Shown here: in pieces, positions 32,841 through 43,800 of the stretch
Numbering within the stretch: the stretch's first letter is position 1
Layout: each line of letters starts with the position of its first letter
Notes under the pieces: generated by a model
Databases searched by the model: none
What the model saw: the letters and a program-made list of their open reading frames with translations, nothing else
Told to the model about the DNA's origin: nothing
Origin: Oncomelania hupensis
Lineage: Eukaryota > Mollusca > Gastropoda > Littorinimorpha > Pomatiopsidae
Length of the DNA: 64,000 nucleotides
Direction of reading: 5' to 3'
Assembly: GCA_036898135.1 (NCBI GenBank)
Contig: CM072511.1
Span: 75,209,990-75,273,989 of the forward strand
Translations under genes and position numbers: made by a program

Positions 32841-32930
32841 GAGGGGGAGGAGAGAGAGGTGAGATAGAGAGAGGGAAAGAGAGACAGAGGGGGAGAGAGA
32901 CAGATGGGGAGTAAGAGACAGAGGGGAGAT
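32841..32930. repeat. AG-rich low-complexity tract
   Basis: Imperfect GAGAGAGG/GAGACAGAG repeats. Confidence 0.9.
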
Positions 32931-33060
32931 AACATAAGATAAAGTAAGATAAGATAAGATAAGATAACAATTTTACTTTGCAAGGATAAAAGAGTAAGGG
33001 TTGGATGCCTTTTTTTACATCTTGCCTTTGGGGCTTTAACACTTACTATTAAATACAACT
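32931..33060 (-). mobile_element. L2/Rex1-type LINE 3'-end fragment
   Basis: The minus strand reads ...CTTTTATCCTTGCAAAG, TAAAATTGTTATC and then a (TTATC)n tail (33 bp). This parallels the plus-strand end at 48040-48098, which has AATAAAGTTGT followed by (CTTAT)n. Only the terminal UTR is present. Confidence 0.55.
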
Positions 33061-33266
33061 CAAGGTTATAACATTCACACCATGGAACAATATCAAATAA
33101 ACAAAGTCGTCATTAGATAAAATCGTTTTCAAACAATTGATATCAAATTAATGTTGCTAATATCAATTAACGGGATTAACAACAATTAACGGGATTAACA
33201 ATTAATGTGTATTTAATTTGTATTGTGTTTTAGAAGGCGTGTTCTAAATGATGTAAATTTAGATGC
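33061..33266. other. No recognisable gene
   Basis: AT-rich. Contains a 15-bp tandem AATTAACGGGATTAAC near 33163-33205. Confidence 0.5.
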
Positions 33267-33280
33267 TAGAGAGAGAGAGA

Positions 33281-33371
<91 letters not shown>
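33267..33371. repeat. (AG)n microsatellite
   Basis: About 105 bp of AG with a single GGG interruption near the start. Confidence 0.98.
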
Positions 33372-33374
<3 letters not shown>

Positions 33375-33627
33375 CACAAAATGCGAAGTGACAGAGGTAG
33401 TTTTTTTTTCTGGAGATAGTAACAGATGGAAGATTTTGAAAAATGACTGTGACGTCATTTGTTTCTTGTTAGGCTACGCCAGGTTTGTTCATCTTTCATG
33501 CAAATGCTTAGATCTACAAAGAAAGGGTGAAAATACCGACATTCTGCTGGTGAAAATAGGTCTAGTCGAGGCCTACGATTACAGTTAAACCTAACACTAG
33601 CCATAACTGATTAACTATGAACAACAC

Positions 33628-33830
33628 ACTCTCTCCCTTCTCTCCATCTCCCTCTCTCGCTCTCCCTCTCTCCCTCCTCCTCCTCATCATGATCCCATCC
33701 TCCCCTACCTCCCACGTGTTTCTGTTTCCACACTTATCATCATCATTATCACCCTCTTCTTCCTCCTCCTCCTCATCATCATAATCATTATCATCACCAC
33801 CACCACAAACAACAACAACAACACAAAACC
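33628..33830. repeat. CT/TCC/ATC low-complexity tract
   Basis: Pyrimidine-rich CTCTCCCTCT and TCCTCCTC runs, then ATCATTATC and CACCAC/AACAAC trinucleotides. Confidence 0.9.
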
Positions 33831-33867
33831 ATCTTTCAAACCAAAATTTCAAAATCACAACAAATGT

Positions 33868-34330
33868 TAAGTTGGGTTTGGGCGCGCCACAGGCTGCGAC
33901 TACGCTTTCTCCAGGGGAGGCGGCCTAGAATTTACCTATAAAAAGGGGACAATAAAGTAAATAAAAAATTTAAAAAAAAATCTTGCAGGTTTCGCACAAA
34001 TGTTGACTTGACTGAATGATTGTCTGAACACACTGCGTAAGGACGAGGGCAGGGCGACCACCGTAAACCTCGGCTGTCCTCAGCTATGCTGTCCGCATGG
34101 ACTGCAGCATACTGAGCTATTCAGTGCCGCAGCGGCACCACACCACACAGCCCCATCAGGGACTGGAACGACCTCTTCGCCGAAAAAGCCAGCGCTCCTG
34201 ACCCCTCGGACAGCAACCTGCTGTCACGTGGCATTTAAACCACACAGCCACTCCGTCTCAACTCCCCTTCCCCCATCCCCCACCTCTCCTTCCTTCAATG
34301 TCAATGTCATCTGTTAGGTGACGTCATTTT
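33868..34330 (+). mobile_element. Possible LINE C-terminal relic
   Basis: At about 34150-34235 one frame reads PIRDWNDLFAEKASAPDPSD, resembling the IRDWN-x-LP end common in CR1/Jockey-type LINE proteins, then stops. The upstream part is not clearly related. GC content is raised. Weak evidence only. Confidence 0.3.
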
Positions 34331-34814
34331 TTATGTCCCTTGCTGCTGCAGCCACTTATGGGCCTTGCACAGCATAAGACTGTGGTCTCGGCATGCTGTG
34401 GCTGCCCATCAGCTCCACATTATAGTTGTGCATACAGCAAGTAGCTTCATATTATTTATTCTAGAGTGTGCGGAGTGTTTTTATTTTGGTTTTGTTTTGT
34501 TTCTTTGTTGTTTTTTTTCACCACACCATGCAAAACACGGCCTCACCTTAATAACAACCTACAGCAGCAAATGAATCAACGCATTGATTGTGGCTGCTCA
34601 ACTCAAAAAGAAGAAGAAGAAGAAGAAGATGAAGAAAAAGAAGAAGCCCCTACATAGATGGGTGAATGTTAGTTACAAAAACACTCCCCCCTCTCCTCTC
34701 ATGCACCTCCACCCCACCCCACAGGAAGCACTAGATCATATTCCCTCTCGTTCGCCCAAGACTGCTCAGTAGTCTGGACGATGCATATAAGGCAACAAGT
34801 TGGCACCCTGGGTT
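34331..34814. other. No recognisable gene
   Basis: Mixed sequence with a (GAA)n run at about 34608-34645. Nothing supportable. Confidence 0.5.
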
Positions 34815-36068
34815 TGGGCAGCTTGAGTAATATCCGATATTGGCCAGCGCATTAGGCAGCTTGAGTCATATCCTATATTGGCCAGCGCCTTAGGCAGATT
34901 GAGTCATATCCTATATTGACCAGCGCCTTAGGCAGCTTGAGTCATATCCTATATTGACCAGCGCCTTAGGCAGCTTGAGTCATATCCTATATTGGTCAGC
35001 GCCTTAGGCAGCTTAAGTCATATCCTATATTGACCCGCGCCTTAGGCAGCTTGAGTCATATCCTATATTGGCCAGCGCCTTAGGCAGCTTGAGTCATATC
35101 CTATGTTGACCAGCGCCTTAGGCAGCTTAAGTCATATCCTATATTGTCCAGCGCCTTACGCAGCTTGAGTCATATCCTATATTGACCAGCGCCTTAGGCA
35201 GCTTGAGTCATAGCCTATATTAGCCAGCGCCTTAGGCAGCTTAAGTCATATCCTATATTGACCAGCACCTTAGGCAGCTTGATTCATATCCTATATTGGC
35301 CAGCACCTTAGGCAGCTTGAGTCATATCCTATATTGGCCAGCACCTTAGGCAGCTTGAGTCATATCCTATATTGACCAGCGCCTTAGGCAGCTTGAGTCA
35401 TAGCCTATGTTGACCAGCGCCTTAGGCAGCTTGAGTCATATCCTATATTGTCCAGCGCCTTAGGCAGCTTAAGTCATATCCTATATTGACCAGCGCCTTA
35501 GGCAGCTTGATTCATATCCTATATTGACCAGTGCCTTAGGCAGCTTGAGTCAGATCCTATATTGACCAGCGCCTTAGGCAGCTTGAGTCATATCCTATAT
35601 TGACCAGTGCCTTAGGCAGCTTGAGTCATATTCTATATTGGCAAGTGCCTTAGGCAGCTTGAGTCATAGCCTACACTGGCCAGCGCCTTAGGCAGCTTGA
35701 GTCATATCCTATATTGGCCAGCACCTTAGGCAGCTTGAGTCATAGCCTACATTGGCCAGCGCCTTAGGCAGCTTGAGTCATATCCTATATTGACCAGCGC
35801 CTTAGGCAGCTTGAGTCATAGCCTATATTTGGCAGTGCCTTAGGCAGCTTGAGTCATATCCTATATTGACCAGCGCCTTAGGCAGCTTGAGTCATAGCCT
35901 ATATTGGCCAGCGCCTTAGGCAGCTTGAGTCATAGCCTATAGTGACCAGCGTCTTAGGCAGCTTGAGTCATATTCTATATTGACCAGCGCCTTAGGCAGC
36001 TTGAGTCATAGCCTATATTGACCAGCACCTTAGGCAGCTTGAGTTATAGCCTATATTGGCCAGCGCCT
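34815..36068 (+). repeat. 38-bp minisatellite, about 33 units
   Basis: The unit is TTAGGCAGCTTGAGTCATAT followed by CCTATATTGACCAGCGCC. Recurrent variants are GGCC for GACC, TAGCC for TATCC, and CACC or TGCC for CGCC. Spacing is very regular (for example CAGCGCC at 34921 and 34959). It is a direct tandem array without unique spacers. A lone diverged relative is near 26140. Confidence 0.97.
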
Positions 36069-38009
36069 AATCAGGCGTTAAAGTTACATTCCTTGCGGAT
36101 CAGGGGCAGACGAGGGGGGGGGGGGTTATAATAATTTATTTAGTTATTTATTTATTTATTTTATTGTTATTTTTTTAATTTTATTTTTTAAATTTTTTTT
36201 TGGGGGGTACGAGTATTTGACCTCTCCCACAGTATGCAAGCCCTCACAATCTTCTCCTTAAAAAAAACTTCAATCATTGGAATCAGTCTAAACAATCTCC
36301 AGACAAACACCGTCTTTCGTGCTCCACAAAGAGCAAAGCTGATATTTCCCGTCTTCGGCGACATTCTATTTATTTATTTTTTTAAAAGGGGGGATGGGAG
36401 GGGGGGGGGGGGGCGCCACGAGTGGAAGAAATAAAAAGAAATAAAATGATATTCTTAATGGATAATATAATGGATTACGACAGAAGTGCCCAATACGTCG
36501 ATCGCGATCGACCGGTCCATCACGAAGGCAGTGTGACTGAGTAGACTGTAGCAGTAAAAAACAATTGACGTCAGCCTATTATATGACTAAATATGTGTTT
36601 TGCATTCTGGTTGTAAGCAGATCATTTTGGCTTGGTCATTTTAAAAGTACCTCGCATGCTGAAAAAGTCATAGTGTGGGCAACCCTGGCTTACATTGACG
36701 TTTTAGCAAAAAGACAAATAGTCAAAGTTCCGTCACGCCTGTATATCTCTGCCAGGGGATGGCTTTTCTGCCTAACACACTAGGCCAATTATAGCGTGCA
36801 GCGCGGAACCAGCCTAACAGCTAGCATCTTGCTTCCCGTCTAGCCAACGCTTAACACAGCAGACAAAGCTAGTGGCGGACGACTGATTTCTGACTTTGTG
36901 CTATAGAATTGATCATATTATGTGAAATATCGTTTGTATTGTGGTAGTCCTTTTGCATTTTAGTTACTATCATATCTGTGTGTTGTGTTAGCATACACTA
37001 AATCTCAGAATACCATTTCGTTTGTTTTATATTTTAGTTGATTTGACCGTGTGTACTGATCGGCCCTTCTCTTTCTTGCATCGGACTGGTTTAAGATCTA
37101 GTGTATATACGCGTTTTAATTACACATTTAAATCCTTTTTACAATGTTCACCATTTGAAGTCACTTAGTACACAGTTTGAACTTTCTGGTGATGTGGCCG
37201 ACATTTATGAATACCTTCTTGTGTTTGGCTGATGGCCTCTGTAATTCTAGCGAATTTTAACTTTTTTCTAGCGGTAATGGTGGTAACAATAGGCACACGC
37301 ACTTAAGTGTTGCATTGCCGCCGCGCCGCGGCCCTGTACTTACCACTACCAGTATATAGTGAAGCTTGGTCAGTACACAGTGTGCCCCTTTTGTGAAAGT
37401 GACATATATGATGGTCATTCAATGTACTGTACCTGCATAAACATCATTATAAAATATCAACAAAACACCTACTTCATGACTCAATCGCTTGTTCAGTGTG
37501 CCGTGTTTTGTGACAATGACAGGTATAGTGGTGATTTATTCCGGATATATCCCTATCAGCATAATTACAGAATCGTGGGTGAGTACATTATTTTTTTTTA
37601 ATGTGATGTTTCCTACACGCACTAGGTTATATCGAAAAACACACAACCATTGTACAGTACATGCACTGCATAGGCATGCCTAAGATATGTTATTAAATGT
37701 TGCATATCTCTTCCCTACCTTCTCTCTCTCTCTCTGTCTCTCTCACACACAAACACACACAAGTGAATGCATGTCTCCATAGAAAAAAAAAGGAACACAT
37801 AACATTTCATTACGTGTTATTTTCCCCTAGTCTTGTAAATTGTTGTACTTTGAAATTTGCTTAAATAAATGTCTCAATTGTTTGTTGCTAATTGTTTTGT
37901 GAAGTCCTTTTAAACTTGACTGTATTTACTCTTTGTTTGATTGTGTGTTTACATTCAGATTGTGTGTTTGTGTCTACTGTGTGTATCATATCGATTGTGT
38001 GTCCATGTA

Positions 38010-38010
<1 letters not shown>
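36069..38010. other. No recognisable gene; G-runs
   Basis: Contains poly-G runs at about 36112-36125 and 36386-36413 and AT-rich blocks. A palindrome-like CGATCGCGATCG lies near 36499. Open stretches at 36565-36783 (72 codons) and 37359-37601 (80 codons) have no recognisable motif. A complemented hAT-like CAGGGCCGCGGC lies near 37327-37338 without a partner. CT repeats are at 37722-37745. Confidence 0.5.

Positions 38011-38060
<50 letters not shown>
38011..38060. repeat. (TC)n microsatellite
   Basis: About 50 bp of TC dinucleotides. Confidence 0.97.
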
Positions 38061-38063
<3 letters not shown>

Positions 38064-40027
38064 TGTGTGTTATAGGTCTAGCATGTCTTGTAAATTGTGC
38101 TGTTTTGGATGAGGTTTTAAATGTAAATGTATTTTAAATGTTTGTTTGGGCTCTCTCGTGTATAGTAAATAGTGGATGAGTTTTTAAAATACATTCAGTT
38201 TCAGCAGGAATTTTTGTTAGGCATAAAATACTTAAGCACAGCGAACAAAAGTAGTTTCTAATAGCGTGAGGGACAATTGTCACGTATTTCTAAAATGTAT
38301 AACAAAATCATAAGAGAGGGCGCCGGCGGTTCGTTAAGGTCTGGCTACAGCAATGCAGTGGGCTTGGTTAAAATAATTATAAGCTGCTCAAAGTACTCGA
38401 GGCAAGTGCCACTGTACTAGGCTATAGGCTACAGCAAGTCCGGCCAGCCAGCATCTCTGACCTGGCTACGGGCGGTTCAGCCAGCGTGAAGGGAACATAA
38501 GAGGCAAAAGAAGGGTTGAATTTAGCAACCCTCTCAGAGTACCACTTATAAACAGGCGTGCCCTCCCTTTGCTTGCTTATTCCGACTCGCGCCAGCGCTT
38601 CAAAATGCCGCGAACGCCGTCGTTGAAGCCCTCCGATCCGAAAGGTGTGGCAAAGCTCAGTACATATTTTGGGAAAATGTGGAGAACGGGATTTTTTCAG
38701 TTTTTTTTAAAATTAAATTAAATTAAATTATGTATTTTCTTTGGCTAAAATTCTTCAGCCAATGAAATAATGAATAGCTAGGAGGTCGGAGTGATTGTAG
38801 TCACTCATATGTTGTGTTCCGATAAGTGAGGAAGGAGAGTCACTGTGCCAGGCCAAAAAAAAAGAAAAGATTAAGAAAGAAAAAAAAAGTGTTGTGTGAA
38901 AATTTGCAGAGGTAGAAGGCGTGGCACTGACAATCTATGAAAGTGTGTAGTTGGGTGGACTTTCTCTCTGGAAGTGGATATCATTTTGTGCTGTAAAGAT
39001 TACAGGTATTTATAATGTTTTTTTTATGATTGTAAAATGTCGAATAAGTATATTTTTGTAATGCATTTGTTGTATTGTAAGGTGGTGAGCTGTTGTCCAC
39101 TAAGATGGAATATTGAATTTTCATTGATATAATAAGATTGTTAATTACGTGGGGCGATAGTTGTAGAGTAGAAGATAATGTAATATGAATGAAAGGCGTG
39201 AGCATGTTTGATAGTAATTTTCATTCATGAAGTAATTATCTGGATATGAATAATAGTGGTGGAGGAAGGAAAGTGATGATCGCATACGAAATGGAACTGG
39301 AATAGTGAATAAACAAGTGGAGGTCAGCAAGGTTGAAACAAAAGAAGAATAATGAAATTATCAGTCAGAGAATTGACGTTTGTATATGTATATCGTTGTA
39401 GCGGCCTACTGGGAGCAGGGGTGGCTCCATCCTGTCCAAGCGAGGACAAGGTGATCTGTGATGCATCAGAGCGGGATCGGCCTTATTTTCACGTCTGACC
39501 AAAGACAACGTTATCTACGCCGGGCGGACTGGGCACAGGCGCCCTACGCCTATCGACGAAAGTATCTCTACTCGCTTGCTTGTTGCGACGTCACCGGGAG
39601 CTAGTTGCCAGCTCGTGTGAAACCTTGTCTCTTTCATATCACAAGGTACAGTTTTATTTTGTTATTTACGTTGAGCCCAGGACATGAGAATGCCGGTCTT
39701 TTGAGCTCTACAGACGATTAGACATTTCAGTGAGGCGTCAGAATTTAAATTGTTATTTTTGTGAATATTTGTGAAACAGGAGGATTAGTTTGGGATGGTC
39801 AGTGTGAAAGCTTGATGAAAGAATATTATTGATTATTTATATAAAGTTTGAGAACGTGGAACATATATTTTGAAGATTGTAGTGTCAGTGTTGTTCGAAG
39901 ACAAGCTAGAGGTTAAATATTGATCGGTGTGTTGGTAAACCTAAATTAGCTCTGTGTTGCTTAGTCTGGTCAAAACTCTAACCAATAATTATTTCTAGTT
40001 GAGAATCTGAAAGTCAGATTCGGTAGT
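38061..40027. other. No recognisable gene; target region of the LTR element
   Basis: AT-rich with a GC-richer block near 39400-39610 (GTAGCGGCCTACTGGGAGC). No supported reading frame. The stretch continues beyond the LTR element at 46687-46850. Confidence 0.5.
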
Positions 40028-40032
40028 GTCCG
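40028..40032. repeat. Target site duplication GTCCG (left)
   Basis: GTCCG immediately precedes the LTR starting TGTTAC; the identical pentamer follows the other LTR at 46682-46686. Confidence 0.95.
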
Positions 40033-40670
40033 TGTTACACTCTGTTTGATGTTGGTGTTTTCCTTTATCAGTATCCGATTCAGCCCCAATGCTGAATTCC
40101 TGATAAGGTGTAACTCAGATTCGTTTATTCACGCAACCCGCTCAAGCAGCATACAAGTCACAAAGTCGACGTATGAAGTTTTCCACTTTTATTCAGCACA
40201 CATCAACAACTGCATACAATTCTCAACTCAACTCAACAACTTTCACAGCAACTCTCCAAATCACTATCAACAACTTTACTCTCTCAACAGCAACTCGGCA
40301 CACGATTAAATAACCTCTCTCTTTTCTGGAACAATTTGGTACATGGTAGAAATGACGTACTGCCACCAATCGAACTAAAGATCGTCATCACTGACTTACG
40401 TCATTACACATTTCTTCTCCTTCCGGATCGTTCCTTCAAATTTCTACAATTATCCCGAATCTTCGATCGATAGTAAATAAGCCGATCCAGAAGATTCTAC
40501 AACAATATCGACTAACGAAAATTATCAACGTTATACAAAGCCTCTCCTAACAACAATGCAAACTCAAATCAAAGGTAAATAAGCTCCATTATTGAATACT
40601 TTGCAAATCGAAACGATTAGATCCATCGTACACGCTTCCGACATACTTTCGTTCGCGTTTCAACGTAACA
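40033..40670 (-). repeat. 3' LTR
   Basis: 638 bp, identical to the other LTR except at 40236. In element orientation it is downstream. It ends in the short inverted repeat TGTTAC/GTAACA. Confidence 0.95.
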
Positions 40671-40684
40671 TAACCCCCCACTCA
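40671..40684 (-). promoter_or_regulatory. Polypurine tract
   Basis: The minus strand reads GAGTGGGGGGTTA directly before the 3' LTR, the expected place for the plus-strand primer. Confidence 0.8.
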
Positions 40685-40878
40685 AGAAGAAATTTACCCA
40701 ATTTCTTTCAACAACGTTGAAACGTAATGCACAAGCAAAGTCCACAATTGAAACTAATTTAAGACTTTCTGAATACTGTAATTGCGCTCAGCTTATCTAC
40801 ACAGAGTCAATGGTTTTCATCTTCAAGTCTATCTGGATATTGTCAATGTTCACAGTTCATCCACACAGTCAATGTTCT

Positions 40879-43800
40879 TTACTCACACACTCTGCTGAGG
40901 AAGTCCGCACCAACATTGTCCGATCCTTTGATAGATTCTACTCGCATGTTAAAGTTCTGCAAGTACATAGCCCATCTCATGATCCGACTGTTCACAAACT
41001 TGGCAGAGTTCAAGTAAGTTAGCGGCTTGTGATCAGTCTGTAGCACGAACTTCACTCCTTGAAGGTACAGTTCGAACTTCCAGATTCCCCATATGATGGC
41101 AAGGCACTCTTTCTCCATGGTCGAGTAATTTTTCTCAGCCCTCATGGACAGCTTCTTGCTGGCGTAACTGACCGGAAATAGTTTCCCTTCGTGTTCTTGC
41201 ATCAGTATGGCGCCGATGCCTTCGTCCGCTGCGTCTGATCTTAAGACGAATTCTTTGGAAGTGTCAGGCAGTCGTAGCACCGGATCCTTCGAAAGGAGGT
41301 CGCGCACAGTTTGGTATGCCCTCTCCTGAGACGGTCCCCACTGCACTTGGTTTGGACAGCCTTTCCGCACCAGGTCCGACAAGGGTGCTGTGATGGCGGA
41401 GTAGTTTGGTACAAACTCCCTGTAGTATCCAGCCAACCCCAGGAAAGATCGCACCTGCTTCTTGGTTTGGGGACGTGGAGCGTCCAGAATCTTGGTGACG
41501 TTTTCTAGTAGAAGCCCCTTTTGTCCTTCTTTCAGCGAATGGCCGATAAAGTCTACGTTGTCAGTCCCCAGAATGCACTTACTGGGTCTCACGGTCAGGT
41601 TGGCTTCTGTGAGACGGTGAAACAGCTCCCTCAAGGTCTGCAGATGCTCTTTCCAGGTGCGGGTGTGGACTAGCAGGTCGTCCCAGTAACACACGACGTT
41701 GTCCATCCCTTTGAGCATCTTCCTCATTCCTCTCTTCAGGGTAGCTCCGCTGTTGACCATGCCAAAGGGCATCCTTAGGCACTCGTACGTCCCATCAGGA
41801 GTTATGAAAGCAGTCTTTGGTATGTCCTGTTGACGCACGGGGACTTGCCAATAACCCTTGCTGAGGTCAATCTTTGAGAAGATTTTACTCCCCGATAGTT
41901 GGCGGAAGAGGTCTGCTGCGGTAGGCATCGGCTCAGGGTCGAAGACGGTGATCTTATTAACCTTCCTGTAGTCGATGCATACTCGGTTGCTCCCGTCCTT
42001 CTTCTTCACGACCACGACAGGGGATGCGTAAGGGGAACTGGACTCCCTAATGATGCCCATCTTCAGCATCTCATCGATGTCTTTCTTCAAGGATTCACGG
42101 GCCTTGAAAGGGATCGGGAAGGGCTTGGATCGAACAGGGATATTCGAAGTGAGGTGGACTTCGTGTTCGACCAAAGTTGTAGAGCCAGGGACATCGCTGA
42201 AGTTGTGGGGAAACTCGCCCATAAGGTCCTTGAGCTCCAACTTTTGACCTTCCGTCAAGCTCGGTCCTAGCTTAACACCATCGATGCCTTCTTTGCTGTG
42301 GAAGTCTCCCAGTTCCAACAGTTCTTCGCTGTCAAAGCTGTCGTCGGTCACAGCTGCTGTGGCTGCGTGCACAGTCTCTGATGGCCTTTCCACGTACAGC
42401 TTAAGGAGGTTGGCGTGGTATATCTTGGAATGCTGGCCGACCTTCACCTTGTAGTCGTTGATCCCCACCACGGTCTCCACTTCGTACGGGCCTTTCCACT
42501 GCATCAGCAACTTATTATGATCGGTAGGTAGCAGCACCAGCACTTTGTTGCCAGGTTTAAACTTCCTGTTCACAGCCCTACGATCGTAGTAGTGCTTTCC
42601 ACAGTCTTGGGACTTCTTCAGGTTTTCTCTGGCTATCTCGAGAGTCTGCTCCAGCTTCTGTCGTAGCTCAAACACGTACTGGTAACTGTTCTTCACCTCT
42701 GGGGTGTCTACTTCTTTCGTCCACAGTTCTTTCAGGATGTGCATCGGCCCTCGGATGGTTCTTCCGTACAGCAGCTCGAACGGAGAAAAGCCGGTGGACT
42801 CCTGCGGTACTTCTCTGTAGGCGAAAAGTAGGGCGTTGATGTAGCGATGCCATTGTCTGGGCTGCTCGCTGCACAGTTTCTTCAGGGTGGACTTCAGCGT
42901 AGCATTGAACTTCTCGACAAGCCCGTTGCACATCGGATGGTAGGGTGTCGTAGTCAAATGCCGGATGCTCAGCAGTCTGTTGACCTCCTTCATGCAGTCA
43001 GAGACGAACTGCGTCCCGAGGTCTGTCAGGATCTCTTCAGGCACTCCAAATCTACTGAACATGTCCACTAGTGCCTCTGCTACAGTTTCAGTGTCAATCT
43101 TCTTCAGTGGCACTGCTTCTGGGTACCGAGTCGCATAGTCTACTAAAGTCAGTACCCATCGATGACCTTCTTCACTCGGAGGTCTTATTTCGCCGATTAA
43201 GTCTAAGGCCACCCTCTTGAAAGGTCGGTCGATCAGAGGCATCCTCTGCATAGGCACTTTCGGGACCCTTCCTCGAGGTATGGTCTTCTGGCAAATGTCA
43301 CATGATCGGCAGAAACGGCTGACGTCCGCATGAAGCCCTGGCCAGTAGAACACCGCCTGGATTCTGTCTGACGTCTTTCTGATGCCTAGGTGACCTCCCA
43401 TGATAGAGTCATGAGCTACTTCCATCACTTGGCGCCTTAGGGGTAACGGTACCAATACTTGACGTAGTGGTTTCCCTCCATTGACCCTCGGGTGCTGGAA
43501 GATTCGGTACAAGATCTTTGCCTTCACCTCAAAGTAGACCGTACCACTGCCTTTGGTCACGTGGTCTTGGCGGTTCCTGTACTTGTTTAAAGTACTATCA
43601 GCTTCCTGGAGCTGGATCAGCTTATCTCGGTCCACGATGGCAGCTTTAGAGTTGTCGGCGACCTTCAGTGGCGTAGACGTCTTGTCTCTCTTGGCCTGGG
43701 CCCTGGTAGTAACAGCACCGACGATCTCTGGTCGGCAGGGCTGAGCCGGAGTAACCACATTGTCCCGTAGCAGCTCTGTAAGGACTCCATCGGGAAATGG

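Noticed and set aside
34815..36068. CRISPR-like regular repeat array
   Set aside because: Units abut directly with no unique spacers, the locus is eukaryotic, and no cas-like gene is present.
36480..37340. A hAT element between GTGCCCAATACGTCGATCG and CGCGGCCCTG
   Set aside because: The two ends are not inverted copies of each other, no target duplication is visible and no transposase is encoded.
37359..37601. 80-codon frame with Cys pairs (CPFCESD)
   Set aside because: A single short frame with no family match and no second support such as splice sites or a paired copy.
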